Assembly (NCBI GenBank): GCA_017550145.1
Contig: JAFZQG010000027.1
Span: 1 to 64,000 of the forward strand
DNA: 64,000 nt
Direction of reading: 5' to 3'
From: Erysipelotrichaceae bacterium
GTDB taxonomy: Bacteria > Bacillota_I > Bacilli_A > Erysipelotrichales > Erysipelotrichaceae
Shown: piece after piece, positions 9,598-18,816 of the stretch
Layout of the letters: each line of letters begins with the position of its first letter
Numbering within the stretch: the first letter of the stretch is position 1
The notes under the pieces: generated by a model
Database searches by the model: none
Told to the model about the DNA's origin: nothing
What the model saw: the letters and a program-made list of their open reading frames with translations, nothing else
Program-made: the position numbers and the translations under genes

Positions 9598-10611
9598 TTA
9601 TCTTTTTCTGTTTCTGAACTTCTTGTATAAGAAGTAAGCGAGGTAGCCAATTGCGACTAATAAGATGATCGTCCACATGTTGTAGACAATATCGATAACG
9701 AAATCGCCGATACCATCAATGAAGTCTGTCCATCCGCTGGTGAAGGAAGATGCCAGTCTTGACCAGAAACTTGTGTTTACAGGAGTGTAGGCTTTAGTCT
9801 CGGTGATGGTAAGATTCAGTGTTGAGTAGGCTGTGAGTAAATCGTAGTTCTTGATCTGAGCCTCGAGATATTCGATCTCATATCTGATGTCGGATAATCT
9901 TGATTCGATGCTCATGAGATCTTCGATGGATTCAGCTTTGTCGTAGAATTCCAGGACCTTGGCTTCCTGAGCCTTTAAGGAGGCGATACGGGCTTGAAGA
10001 TCAGTGTAGCTGTCAGTTACGTCCTTGGTCTCTTCGGAATAGGAAGTGGTGTTGCCTTCAACTTTGAGTTCTTCAAGGAATTCAGCATATTTGTCAGCCG
10101 GGATCCTGAAGGTCGCCTCATAGTAGCGGTATCCGCTTCTGGTATAGACAGATGAGCGCTGGACATAGCCGCCGTATTTATTTACGAGGGCAGTGATGGC
10201 AGCCGTTGTTTCATCAAGAGCCTGTGACTCTAAAGACATATTGGCAGTCAGGATGAGCTTCTTGTTGGCACGCATATCGTTGTTTAGTTCAGCAGGGCCA
10301 TTTGTAGAAGCCATTGATTCTTCTACATCATAACCGCTATAGCTGTCAAACGCATATCCGGAAATAGCTTCATCGCTGTAGCTTCCATCCGTCTTGTATT
10401 CGGCTGCATAGTTGCTTCCTTTATAGCTGTGGAAGAAGTTAGGCAGGATCGTGATGGTCAGTAAGACTGCGCAGGCTGCGGTCATTATCTTGCCCATCAA
10501 AGCCCAGCTGAATCTGAAACTGAATTTCTTTTTAGCGTGAGCTTCTTCGACATATTCATCATTGATCATACCGATCGCATCTACCAGTTTTTCCGTGTTC
10601 TTTTTCTTCAT
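9598..10611 (-). CDS. DUF4349 membrane protein, possible anti-sigma factor
   Basis: 337 residues. A short cytoplasmic N-terminus (KLVDAIGMINDEYVEEA) resembles the small anti-sigma segments of Bacillota; a membrane helix follows at about 39-60. The extracytoplasmic part matches DUF4349: an ITALVNKYGGYVQRSSVY-type beta segment, FRIPADKYAEFLEEL, then a long coiled coil (about 195-255), and a final helix (about 300-325) with a basic KKFRNRKR tail. Its start overlaps the sigma factor stop in an ATGA, indicating translational coupling. I infer that it binds the sigma factor and responds to an envelope signal. The DUF4349 match is firmer than the anti-sigma role. Confidence 0.8.
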   Translation of the reverse strand: MKKKNTEKLVDAIGMINDEYVEEAHAKKKFSFRFSWALMGKIMTAACAVLLTITILPNFFHSYKGSNYAAEYKTDGSYSDEAISGYAFDSYSGYDVEESMASTNGPAELNNDMRANKKLILTANMSLESQALDETTAAITALVNKYGGYVQRSSVYTRSGYRYYEATFRIPADKYAEFLEELKVEGNTTSYSEETKDVTDSYTDLQARIASLKAQEAKVLEFYDKAESIEDLMSIESRLSDIRYEIEYLEAQIKNYDLLTAYSTLNLTITETKAYTPVNTSFWSRLASSFTSGWTDFIDGIGDFVIDIVYNMWTIILLVAIGYLAYFLYKKFRNRKR

Positions 10612-11168
10612 GATATTAATCCCTCCTTTATAAGGTAATCTCTGAGTCTGTCTCTGGTCCGCTTCAGCATCATTTTCGTTTTACTTTCAGTAAAGCCGAA
10701 GCGTTTCGCGATCGCATCGATCGAATCGAAATACCAGTAGCGGCAGACAAAGACTTTTCTTTCACTTTCTTTTAAGCCGGCCAGAAACTCATCGATCGTT
10801 TCGGCCAGATATCTGGTTTCCAGATTTTTACTGATCGAACTCTCATCGGGAATGCATTCTTCCAGTTCATCGATCGACACAGCGATCTGTCCTCCGCCGC
10901 GTTTTTCCGCTGACAGAGAGCGCCATCTGTTCAGGGAAAGATTACGGCAGATCTTTCCGATGAAGGTTGAAAGAATCAGAGGATGATGAGGCGGAATGGC
11001 ATTCCAGGTCGCCAGATAGGTATCGTTGACTGTTTCTTCCGCATCTTCCTGGTTATGCAGGATATTGCGCGCAATGGAAAAACAGTAACTTTCATACTTC
11101 TCTTTTGTCTGAGCGATCGCGCTTTCGTCTCTGTTCCAGTAGAGTTCAATAATCTTTGAATCTTCCAT
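10608..11168 (-). CDS. ECF-type RNA polymerase sigma factor
   Basis: 186 residues from the ATG at 11168, chosen because AAGGGGGA sits just upstream; the frame extends to 11192 without a better start. Sigma region 2 is seen as YCFSIARNILHNQEDAEE followed by VNDTYLATWNAIP, and region 4 as a helix-turn-helix (FDSIDAIAKRFGFTESK then MMLKRTRDRLRDYL). It directs RNA polymerase to a small stress regulon, probably including its own operon. The overlapping downstream DUF4349 gene is its likely regulator. Confidence 0.92.
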   Translation of the reverse strand: MEDSKIIELYWNRDESAIAQTKEKYESYCFSIARNILHNQEDAEETVNDTYLATWNAIPPHHPLILSTFIGKICRNLSLNRWRSLSAEKRGGGQIAVSIDELEECIPDESSISKNLETRYLAETIDEFLAGLKESERKVFVCRYWYFDSIDAIAKRFGFTESKTKMMLKRTRDRLRDYLIKEGLIS

Positions 11169-11203
11169 TTTCTTCCCCCTTTCAACTATCATCTAACGTT
11201 TTA

Positions 11204-11713
11204 TTATTCCGAGGTCACACTTGGTTTGATACTTTCCAGATAATCAAGATAGAGATAATCATGGTAAAGGTAACGTAAAGTCGCGTAGTTATTCTCTAAC
11301 AGTTTAGCCTGTAACAGTTCACCATCGACCCAGACCCAGGCTAAAAGACGGTCATATTTGTCGTATTTCTCCGAATAGGGATCTAATTCTATAACGATCT
11401 GTCGGGCATTGGACAATACCCGATCGGTATATCTTTTGGCTTCTTCATAGCCTTCTTCTTCGATTTCCGGTGTATCTACTGCCAGAAAGCGGCAGATCAC
11501 TTTTTCACCGTTTTCCAGAAAGAAGACGGCGGTATCACCGTCATGGATATACTGATATAAGGCTGTATATTTCTCCGTATAGGGAGCCGGCTTGATCACG
11601 TATTCGGGTTTAAAGTAGACATTACGTAAAACACCGGTCAGTATGATCGTTGCGATAATGATCAGAAAAGTGTTTTTCAGTTTACGGCTGATCCTGAACT
11701 TTTTTCTTTTCAT
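11204..11713 (-). CDS. Membrane-anchored thermonuclease-like nuclease
   Basis: 169 residues. An uncleaved N-terminal hydrophobic helix (LIIIATIILTGVLRNVYF, about 17-33) is followed by a staphylococcal-nuclease OB-fold domain: HDGDTAVF, CRFLAVDTPEIEEEG and YDKYDRLLAWVWVDG, retaining the calcium-binding aspartates and the two catalytic arginines. The predicted product is an externally exposed sugar-nonspecific nuclease that may scavenge or degrade nucleic acid at the cell surface. It sits 4 bases after the CutC gene on the same strand, so the two are probably co-transcribed. The sigma factor gene follows 36 bases downstream and may belong to the same unit. Confidence 0.85.
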   Translation of the reverse strand: MKRKKFRISRKLKNTFLIIIATIILTGVLRNVYFKPEYVIKPAPYTEKYTALYQYIHDGDTAVFFLENGEKVICRFLAVDTPEIEEEGYEEAKRYTDRVLSNARQIVIELDPYSEKYDKYDRLLAWVWVDGELLQAKLLENNYATLRYLYHDYLYLDYLESIKPSVTSE

Positions 11714-11716
11714 ATA

Positions 11717-12421
11717 CTATAAAGAACTGATTTCCTTGAGGATCTGTTTGAGCTGTTCCTCATCGAATTCGACATAGTTGCCCGGATTCTGTTTCTTTGA
11801 GGTCATATGGATCTGTTTTGATCCGGAGACTTTTAAGACATCTTTGACGTTTTCGATCCTGACGCCGCCTCCCGGTAAGAAGATGATACTGTCGCCATAT
11901 TTATTATTTAAATCATTTATGAGTTCACAGCCTTTTAAGATGTCGGGATAGACAGCCTGACCGCTCGTGAGGATCCTGTTTATCTTGCATTCAATCAAAG
12001 TTTCACTTGCCTTATATGGATCAGGTGTATCATCGAAGGCTTTATGGAAGATAGCTTCGGCGTTATAGGAATGGATCAGTGAAGACATCGTTTTGGTTCT
12101 ATCTATATTTATGGTATTGTCTTCATTCAGGAAACCGAAGACGATACCGTCAGCCTTGGCTTTGAGCAGGTTTTCCGCATCCTTCAGCATCACTTTAAAC
12201 TCATTCTCATCATAAAGAAAGTTTCCGCCTCGCGGTCTGACCATGCAGCAGATCTTCGTATCGATTTTTTCCTTTAGATACTTAAGAGTTTCTAAAGATG
12301 GAGTAAGACCGCCCAGTTCCAGGGCACTGTTCAATTCGATCCGATCGATCGGAAAGCTTGAAGCTTTTATTGCATCGGAAACATTGCCGATACATATTTC
12401 TATCGTGATGTCATTTATCAT
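11717..12421 (-). CDS. cutC: CutC family protein
   Basis: 234 residues counted from the ATG at 12421, which follows AAGGA on the minus strand; the frame runs upstream to 12490 but that overlaps the divergent gene. CutC is a TIM barrel named for copper homeostasis, though its biochemical activity is unsettled. Family motifs are clear: EICIGNVSDAIKA, DRIELNSALELGGLTPS, MVRPRGGNFLY, GIVFGFL, HKAFDDTPDP, RILTSGQ and LPGGGVR. It is transcribed divergently from the tandem-HAD gene and ahead of the anchored nuclease. Confidence 0.9.
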   Translation of the reverse strand: MINDITIEICIGNVSDAIKASSFPIDRIELNSALELGGLTPSLETLKYLKEKIDTKICCMVRPRGGNFLYDENEFKVMLKDAENLLKAKADGIVFGFLNEDNTINIDRTKTMSSLIHSYNAEAIFHKAFDDTPDPYKASETLIECKINRILTSGQAVYPDILKGCELINDLNNKYGDSIIFLPGGGVRIENVKDVLKVSGSKQIHMTSKKQNPGNYVEFDEEQLKQILKEISSL

Positions 12422-12453
12422 ATCCTTATTATACTTTATGTTAAGATGAAGGT

Positions 12454-14019
12454 ATGATAAAGGGCGCACTGTTTGACATCGATGATACACTCTTTTCCCA
12501 CGACATTAAGGCCGTTCCCAAAGCAACTTTGAGGATGCTGGATAAGTTAAGAGAAAAGGGTATAAAGATCGGTATCTGTACCAGCAGGATCGTAGCGGAA
12601 ATGGCTGCCTTCCCTGAGGAACTGGACAGAAGGATCGACTGCAAGATCATGGGTACAGGATCAGTAACTTATGTGAAGGACAGATATCTCAAGACCTATG
12701 CCTTGCCGATGGAGGATGCGAAGAAGTATACCGATTATTTCCATGCCCATAATATCAGTTATCACTATACCGATATCAACGGTGATCTTTACTACTGGGG
12801 CGATCTGGATAAGGTCAATAACGGCCGCTGGTTGAGATTTGCGGAAGGCAATGTGAAATTCAAGCCGTATGAGGATGAAGAGATAAGTAATCTTTTCTAC
12901 TATGACGCAAGTGATGAAGATGTAATAAATATCGATAAGATAGATCCTGAGGCTATGATCTCCAAGTGGGGTAACTACGGCAACATTAATACTCCGTTAG
13001 TCGATAAAAGCTTCGGTTTAATGAAATTCTGTCAGATGTTTTCGTTTACGACTGATGAGGTCGTGGCAGCGGGTGACGGCGGCAATGACGATGTGATGCT
13101 GGAAATGGCGGGGATCGGTATTGCGGTCGATGATGCCAAAGACAATACAAAGGCCAAGGCTGATTATATCTGTAAGAAGTCGATTGAAAACGGCGGCTTA
13201 TATGATGCGTTTGTGGATCTGGGGATAATCGAAGAAGATCACTATGATATGGATATGTTTGTGTTCGACAATGACGGAACACTCTTCGATCACAGTTTCA
13301 AAGGTGTCAGTGAAAGCACATATGAAGGCTTGAGGAAACTCAAGGAAAAAGGCAAGATCCTGTGCATGAATACATCCCGTTCCTATGAGGAGATGAAGAA
13401 TATCCCTCAAAGGCTGATCGACATGATGGATGTGATCATCTTACTGGATGGGGCCTATATTATATATAAGGATAAGAAAGAGGTCTCATATATCGATGAT
13501 GAGGATCTTAAAAAGATAATCGAATGTTTTAAGGAAAACGATATAGCCTACCGTTATGCTTTGGATTCGGGCAAGGGTTATATAAATAAACACGACGAAG
13601 AAAAGGAAGGATTATTCCGTAAACTGTATGACTTTGTCCCGCCGGTCAAGGAATATGAAGGGGAAAGAGTCTGTCAGATAATCTACTATGCAGCGGATGA
13701 AATACTGGATAAGGTCCTGGAGATCGCAAAGAACGAAGAAAACTTTATCTTATTCAATGCAGCGGAGATCTCTCCTTCCGGTAAGACTAAAGGTCTATCG
13801 ATGATTGAAGTAGGCAGACACTTCGGTATTGCCCGTGAACATATCTGTGCCTTTGGCGACAGTAATAATGATACGGATATGATGAAGAAAGCAGGCCTGG
13901 GTATTGCGATGGGCAACGGTTCTTTGGAATGCCGTATTGCGGCAGACTATGTGGCAGATGATATTACGGAAGACGGTTTATATAAAGCGCTTGTGCATTT
14001 CGGATTTATCGAGGATTAA
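12454..14019 (+). CDS. Tandem Cof-type HAD hydrolase (two fused domains)
   Basis: 521 residues, about twice the normal Cof-type length, because two complete HAD phosphatase domains are fused. Domain 1 (about 1-255) has FDIDDTL, ICTSR and the metal motif GDGGNDDVMLEMAG. Domain 2 (about 265-521) has FDNDGTLFD, MNTSR and GDSNNDTDMMKKAG. Both keep the nucleophile and acid/base aspartates. These enzymes dephosphorylate sugar phosphates or cofactors; the substrate is unknown. The ATG lies six bases after a -10-like TAAGAT with no ribosome binding site, suggesting a leaderless mRNA. The dehydrogenase gene follows after 2 bases. Confidence 0.87.
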   Translation: MIKGALFDIDDTLFSHDIKAVPKATLRMLDKLREKGIKIGICTSRIVAEMAAFPEELDRRIDCKIMGTGSVTYVKDRYLKTYALPMEDAKKYTDYFHAHNISYHYTDINGDLYYWGDLDKVNNGRWLRFAEGNVKFKPYEDEEISNLFYYDASDEDVINIDKIDPEAMISKWGNYGNINTPLVDKSFGLMKFCQMFSFTTDEVVAAGDGGNDDVMLEMAGIGIAVDDAKDNTKAKADYICKKSIENGGLYDAFVDLGIIEEDHYDMDMFVFDNDGTLFDHSFKGVSESTYEGLRKLKEKGKILCMNTSRSYEEMKNIPQRLIDMMDVIILLDGAYIIYKDKKEVSYIDDEDLKKIIECFKENDIAYRYALDSGKGYINKHDEEKEGLFRKLYDFVPPVKEYEGERVCQIIYYAADEILDKVLEIAKNEENFILFNAAEISPSGKTKGLSMIEVGRHFGIAREHICAFGDSNNDTDMMKKAGLGIAMGNGSLECRIAADYVADDITEDGLYKALVHFGFIED

Positions 14020-14021
14020 TT

Positions 14022-15026
14022 ATGAAGAGTTATTTTGTGGAACTGACGGATGTCGGGAAATCGCACCTGAGAGAAGAAGAGATCAGTATCGAGAATCTTG
14101 AGGATAACGAGGCGATAATCAAGGCTGAGTATTCGATGATCTCGGCCGGTACGGAACTTTCAAGAGCCTATGCTCTAAAGAAAGGTTTTAAATATCCGGT
14201 CAGACCGGGTTACTGCATGGTCGGCAGGATCATTGAAAAAGGCAAGGACATCAGGGCTGAGAAAGGTGATCGGGTCTTTGTGAATGCACCGCATGCGTCT
14301 TTAGTCAGATGGAGATCTTCCGATAAGGTCCAGGGACCGCTGATCATGAAACTTGATGAAGATGTCGATCCTAAATCAGCTACCGCTATCAATCTTTTAC
14401 TGGTAGCTTTGCAGGGTGTGAATCTCAGTGAAGTAAAACTGGGTTATACCGTAGGTGTGTTCGGTCTAGGCAATATCGGTATCCTGACCGCTTTACTGTA
14501 TAAGAAATTAGGTATGAAGGTCATCGGCTTTGATCCGATCAGGGAAAGATGCGATGTCGCCAAGAAAATGGGTCTTGAATATACGGTAAGTGAGAATTAT
14601 AAAGAAGAGATCGAAAAGATTAGCGAAGAGGGTCTTGATATAAGCGTTGATGTGACAGGACTTTCACAGGTCATTATGGATTGCGTTGAGTACACCAGAA
14701 ACTACGGTCAGACCGTTTTACTGGGATCACCGCGTCAGTCATATGAATGCGATGTGACACCGTTACTGTCAAAGATCCATATGAAGAATCTGAAGGTCAT
14801 CGGCGCTTTCAATAAGACCGTTCCGGTCTATCCGGTTGACGGTTCGATCGATTCGATGGAGAGGAACTTCAAGATCGCCGTTGATTTGATCAAGAATAAA
14901 GATATCGAAATAGACAGACTGATAAGTGAAGTCATTGATCCGAAGGACTGTGAGAAAGCTTATTATGATCTGATGTATAAGCGTAACGAGAAGAACTGTA
15001 TCGTTTACGACTGGAATAATTATTAA
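14022..15026 (+). CDS. Medium-chain dehydrogenase/reductase, zinc-independent type
   Basis: 334 residues. An N-terminal GroES-like domain (MISAGTELSRAYALK, then GYCMVGRIIEKG and GDRVFVNAPH) precedes a Rossmann domain with VGVFGLGNIGILTALL at about 145-160. The catalytic zinc cysteine of alcohol dehydrogenases is not present at SAGTE, so it is probably a zinc-free member such as a sugar or polyol oxidoreductase. It is packed between the tandem-HAD gene (2 bases) and a SIS protein gene (12 bases), which suggests a pathway acting on phosphorylated sugars. The substrate is not recognisable. Confidence 0.82.
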   Translation: MKSYFVELTDVGKSHLREEEISIENLEDNEAIIKAEYSMISAGTELSRAYALKKGFKYPVRPGYCMVGRIIEKGKDIRAEKGDRVFVNAPHASLVRWRSSDKVQGPLIMKLDEDVDPKSATAINLLLVALQGVNLSEVKLGYTVGVFGLGNIGILTALLYKKLGMKVIGFDPIRERCDVAKKMGLEYTVSENYKEEIEKISEEGLDISVDVTGLSQVIMDCVEYTRNYGQTVLLGSPRQSYECDVTPLLSKIHMKNLKVIGAFNKTVPVYPVDGSIDSMERNFKIAVDLIKNKDIEIDRLISEVIDPKDCEKAYYDLMYKRNEKNCIVYDWNNY

Positions 15027-15038
15027 TAAGGAAACAAT

Positions 15039-15788
15039 ATGAAAGCCTGGGAAAAGTATTTTGCGCAGATAGATGAGATCATTAAGAAGATCGAAGAAAC
15101 GCAGGGTGAGAATATTCTGAAAGCGGCTGAGATCCTGACCAAGACGACGGAAAACGGCGGCATCATTTACGGTTTCGGAACGGGACATTCCCATCTGGTA
15201 GCCGATGATGCGTTCTGGAGAGCAGCTACACCTGCCAACTACTGTGCTTTACTGGAACCAAGCGCTACCGGTAATCAGGAGATCACCAAGTCTTACTTTG
15301 TGGAAAATACCTACGGTATCGGCAAACTGGTCGTCGATTATCACCGTATTACGCCTAATGACTGCATGATCATCATCTCCAACAGCGGCAACAATATCGC
15401 ACCGGTCGATGCGGCATTAAGAGCCAAGGAGAAGGGTATTCCGGTCATTGCGATCACAGCCGTGGAGTATTCAGATTATCTTAAGTGTAAACATAAAGAC
15501 AACGTTAAATTAAAAGATGTGGCCGATGTGGTCCTCGACAACTGTTCTTTGATCGGGGATGCGGCCGTGGAGATCGAGGGATTCAAGATGAAAGTCGGTT
15601 CGACTTCCACGATCCCTAACATTTACTTACAGAATGCGATCCTGACCCAGATGGTAGAGAATCTGGTGAAAAAGGGTATTGAACCTGACGTCTATTATAA
15701 CGGGCATCTGGCTTTCATGGATGAAGACTGTGCCGATCATAATGACCGACTGGTGGATAAATACTTCTATAGGATAAGGAACCTCTAA
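15039..15788 (+). CDS. SIS domain protein (UPF0309-like)
   Basis: 249 residues. The SIS fold is indicated by GIIYGFGTGHSHLVADDAFW near residue 45 and MIIISNSGNNIAPVDAAL near residue 110, the two phosphosugar-binding loops. A helical N-terminus (AWEKYFAQIDEIIKKIEE) is shared with the three SIS genes at 25-27 kb. Members bind or isomerise phosphorylated ketoses, aldoses or amino sugars. AAGGAA precedes the ATG. The MATE gene starts on the next base after its stop, so this is an operon member. Confidence 0.85.
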   Translation: MKAWEKYFAQIDEIIKKIEETQGENILKAAEILTKTTENGGIIYGFGTGHSHLVADDAFWRAATPANYCALLEPSATGNQEITKSYFVENTYGIGKLVVDYHRITPNDCMIIISNSGNNIAPVDAALRAKEKGIPVIAITAVEYSDYLKCKHKDNVKLKDVADVVLDNCSLIGDAAVEIEGFKMKVGSTSTIPNIYLQNAILTQMVENLVKKGIEPDVYYNGHLAFMDEDCADHNDRLVDKYFYRIRNL

Positions 15789-17138
15789 ATGAAACAGAAC
15801 AAAGCCATTTCCCTGACTGAAGGCAATATCACAAAACTGATCCTGGAATTCACCTGGCCGGTTTTTGTGTCGTGGATCTTTACGGAGTTATACAACATAA
15901 CCAACTCCATGATCGTCGGAAACTATGTTTCCCTGGAAGCTCTCAGTGCCGTCAGTGCGAGCACCTGGATCTGCAATATCTTCAACTACACTTTCTATGG
16001 TATCGGTATGGGTGCAGGTATTCTGGTTGCGCGCTACTATGGCGCCAAGGACAAAGTGAACTTAAAGAAGACACTGGATACTTCCGTCGTATTTGCGGTC
16101 GTTGGCGGAATCATCGTCACGATCATTGCGGAATTACTTTTACCGCAGATATTGGCTTTGAGCAATATCGGTCCGGATATCTATGACAATACTTTCAGTT
16201 ATCTGAGAGTCTATATCTACGGCTCGACAGCGGTCCTGATCTCACAGGTCTGTTTCTTCATCTTAAGAAGTTTCGGTGAGACGAAACATCAGCTGTATTA
16301 TTCGATCATTTCTTCTTTCGTAAACATCATCCTGGGTGTCATCTTTGTGCGCTTCATGAATATGAGTATCATCGGTACGGCTTTAGCTACGATCATCTCG
16401 CAGTTTACGATGGATTTCCTGGCACTGAGACTGATGTTGAACTACGAGGGGATCAATTTCGATATCCGCAATATCGACTTCTCCTTCAGAGTTGTCGGTG
16501 AGATCTGCGAACTTGGTATTCCGGCCGGTTTCCAGAATATGCTTATAGCACTGAGTTCACTGATGGTGCAGTCACATATCAACCTCTTCCCGAATGAAGT
16601 AATTGCGGGAATCGGTGTTGCGGAAAAAGTCGGCAGCTGGGCTCAGATGGCTTCAGTTGCCATCTCGGCTTCGACCATGAGTCTGGTTGCCCAGAACCTC
16701 GGAGCCAAAAAATATGACCGTGTTCAGGAATCGATCAGAGAATGCGCAAGGATCTCTTCGATCGCCACGATCGTACTGATCATCCTGATCGATGCTTCGG
16801 CTCCGTTTTTGGTTTCCCGATTCAATTCTGATCCGCAGGTCATCTTCTACGGGACTTCAATGATCAGATGGTCGATCTTCGGAATGTTCTTTATCAATCT
16901 GTCACACATCTATAACGCTGCCTGCCGCGGTGCGGGTAATGTAAAGATCCCGATGATCATTGCGATACTGAGCCAGGTCGTTTCAAAGTATCTCTTTGTA
17001 TACATTGGATTAAAGATCTATTATGATGTCCATATTTTATACCTGGGAACAGCTTTCGGTTATACTTTAGCCGGTATTGCGGCTACCACTTATTTCTATA
17101 CTTCCAAGTGGACGAAGGAACATGGTTTAAGACCTTAA
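15789..17138 (+). CDS. MATE family efflux transporter
   Basis: 449 residues with about 12 hydrophobic segments. The N-terminus (TEGNITKLILEFTWPVFVSWIFTELYNI-like) and the internal pseudo-repeat beginning near residue 235 (VGEICELGIPAGFQNML) are typical of the NorM/DinF superfamily, which exports cationic compounds by Na+ or H+ antiport. It begins directly after the SIS gene stop and is followed by the M24 peptidase gene. The exported substrate cannot be inferred; its place in an operon with SIS, dehydrogenase and phosphatase genes leaves export of a metabolic by-product possible. Confidence 0.9.
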   Translation: MKQNKAISLTEGNITKLILEFTWPVFVSWIFTELYNITNSMIVGNYVSLEALSAVSASTWICNIFNYTFYGIGMGAGILVARYYGAKDKVNLKKTLDTSVVFAVVGGIIVTIIAELLLPQILALSNIGPDIYDNTFSYLRVYIYGSTAVLISQVCFFILRSFGETKHQLYYSIISSFVNIILGVIFVRFMNMSIIGTALATIISQFTMDFLALRLMLNYEGINFDIRNIDFSFRVVGEICELGIPAGFQNMLIALSSLMVQSHINLFPNEVIAGIGVAEKVGSWAQMASVAISASTMSLVAQNLGAKKYDRVQESIRECARISSIATIVLIILIDASAPFLVSRFNSDPQVIFYGTSMIRWSIFGMFFINLSHIYNAACRGAGNVKIPMIIAILSQVVSKYLFVYIGLKIYYDVHILYLGTAFGYTLAGIAATTYFYTSKWTKEHGLRP

Positions 17139-17148
17139 GGAGACTTAT

Positions 17149-17865
17149 TTGTTTTATCCTTCAGAACAGTTGGAAAATAATCGGAAAGCTCAAAGGATCG
17201 CTTCCGAAACATTAGATGAATTAGTCAAGATCGTTAAACCGGGCATGAGTGAGGCAGAGATCGAAAAGATCGTCTGCGAACTGATGATAGAGAAGGGATC
17301 CGGTCCTTTCTGGTATCACGGTGTCGGTGCTTTAGTCTTACTGGGCGATCGTTCGATCGAATCATTAAGCGCTAGAAACTATACAGCTGTTAGAGATAAC
17401 TGTCTGAAGGATACGGATATACTGACTGTCGATTGCAGTCCTACCTTCAATGGCGAATGGGGCGATTACGCAAGAACGATCTTTTTAGAGAACGGTAAAG
17501 CTGTAAGTGAAGATGAAGTCTCTTTACCTGAATTCCGAAAAGGATTAGACGCCGAACTCGAGTTACACAGATCATTAAAGGAAGAAATGAATCCGGATAT
17601 GACTTATGAGGAAGTCTATCTGAGATTAAGTGAAAGAATAAAAGAACTCGGTTTCATCAATCTTGATTTCCATGGCAATCTCGGCCATTCGATCGAGACT
17701 GATGAGAAGAAAAGAATATGTCTTGAGATGGGTAATAAAAAGACCTTCCGAGAATATGGAAAGCCTTTTACCTTAGAACCTCATATCTGTATTGATGGAA
17801 CCAAATACGGATATAAAAGAGAGAATATCTACTATATAGAGAATAATAGATTCGAATTATTATGA
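17149..17865 (+). CDS. M24 family metallopeptidase (aminopeptidase P / creatinase fold)
   Basis: 238 residues starting at TTG 17149, supported by AAGGAG seven bases upstream. The pita-bread fold ligands are visible: two aspartates in VDCSPTFNGEWGDYART, a histidine in GNLGHSIE, a glutamate in LEPHICID and another in YKRENIYYIENN. It lacks the N-terminal creatinase domain, so it resembles methionine-aminopeptidase-sized or creatinase-like enzymes. The substrate is unknown. It is the last gene of the 12.4-17.9 kb operon and is convergent with the PfkB gene (6-bp overlap of the 3' ends). A related protein that lacks the first ligand lies at 23828. Confidence 0.82.
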   Translation: MFYPSEQLENNRKAQRIASETLDELVKIVKPGMSEAEIEKIVCELMIEKGSGPFWYHGVGALVLLGDRSIESLSARNYTAVRDNCLKDTDILTVDCSPTFNGEWGDYARTIFLENGKAVSEDEVSLPEFRKGLDAELELHRSLKEEMNPDMTYEEVYLRLSERIKELGFINLDFHGNLGHSIETDEKKRICLEMGNKKTFREYGKPFTLEPHICIDGTKYGYKRENIYYIENNRFELL

Positions 17866-18789
17866 GTTCAATATTTTATTGATGTTATCTCTCGTTACAG
17901 ATTCGCATCTGGCACCAAGATTTGAAATACAGATGGAAGCAGCGGCATTTCCAAATTCAGCCGCTTTTTCTATGCCCAGTTCATCCATCATCGTACAGAA
18001 ACTGCTGCAGAAGGTATCACCGGCACCGGTCACATCCACGACTTCGACCTGACGGGCAGGGACTCTGATTTCTTCTTTGCCTTCCTGGTATATGACGCAG
18101 CCTTTTTCGGCTAAGGTCACAACGACCAGTTTCATACCTAAGGAGTGAAGCTTGGCAGCCTGTTCCTCATAGGTTCTGTTTTCTCTGACGGAGTCATATC
18201 CTGTTTCGTTGAAGAAGCCGATATCGACAGTTACGAATCTGTTGTCGTCGCCGTCACGTTCATAGTCGACATCAAAGTCAACGACGACTCTGGTTCCGGC
18301 AGCTCGAAGATCTTTTGAGAAATCGAGCCATGGTCTGCCTTGATATCTCATGACTTTGAGTGTTCCGGCAGTTGAATATATATAGGAAGCATTCTTCATG
18401 ACTTCCATCATTTCTTCGCTGATATCGAAGTGTTCGATCTTAAGATCAGGGATAAGAACAGTATGTTCGTCATTGACCAAAAAGATCATGGCCTTGGAGT
18501 CAGGAAGTGATTCATCGACAAGAGATAATGATGTATCGATGCCTCTGTTTTCCAGATCTTTAAGCAGGAATTGAGAGACTGCTCCGGAGTTCATACAGGT
18601 CCAGAACAGCGTTTTTTCACCTAGTGAAGCCCTGATACAGGCGGCATTGGCGATCATTCCGCCCGGAACATTCTTGATTGCGATGACGTTTTCTTTATCC
18701 GCAATACCCGGCCATCTTGGGGCTCTGTAATACTCATCCAGGGCCACATCACCGATGTAGACGGCATAATTTCTTTTACTGTTTTCCAT
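17860..18789 (-). CDS. PfkB family carbohydrate/nucleoside kinase
   Basis: 309 residues from the ATG at 18789. The N-terminus (YAVYIGDVALDEYYRAPRW), the GGMIANAACIRASLG segment and the C-terminal VDVTGAGDTFCSSF motif with the catalytic aspartate identify a ribokinase-fold kinase with an intact active site. There is no ribosome binding site; TATAAT ends six bases before the ATG, so the mRNA may be leaderless. It is transcribed divergently from the ECF transporter operon, and a cre-like sequence lies between them. It probably phosphorylates the imported sugar or nucleoside. Its 3' end overlaps the convergent M24 gene by 6 bp. Confidence 0.88.
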   Translation of the reverse strand: MENSKRNYAVYIGDVALDEYYRAPRWPGIADKENVIAIKNVPGGMIANAACIRASLGEKTLFWTCMNSGAVSQFLLKDLENRGIDTSLSLVDESLPDSKAMIFLVNDEHTVLIPDLKIEHFDISEEMMEVMKNASYIYSTAGTLKVMRYQGRPWLDFSKDLRAAGTRVVVDFDVDYERDGDDNRFVTVDIGFFNETGYDSVRENRTYEEQAAKLHSLGMKLVVVTLAEKGCVIYQEGKEEIRVPARQVEVVDVTGAGDTFCSSFCTMMDELGIEKAAEFGNAAASICISNLGARCESVTRDNINKILNS

Positions 18790-18816
18790 ATTTTTATTAT
18801 AGCGCACGAAAATATG

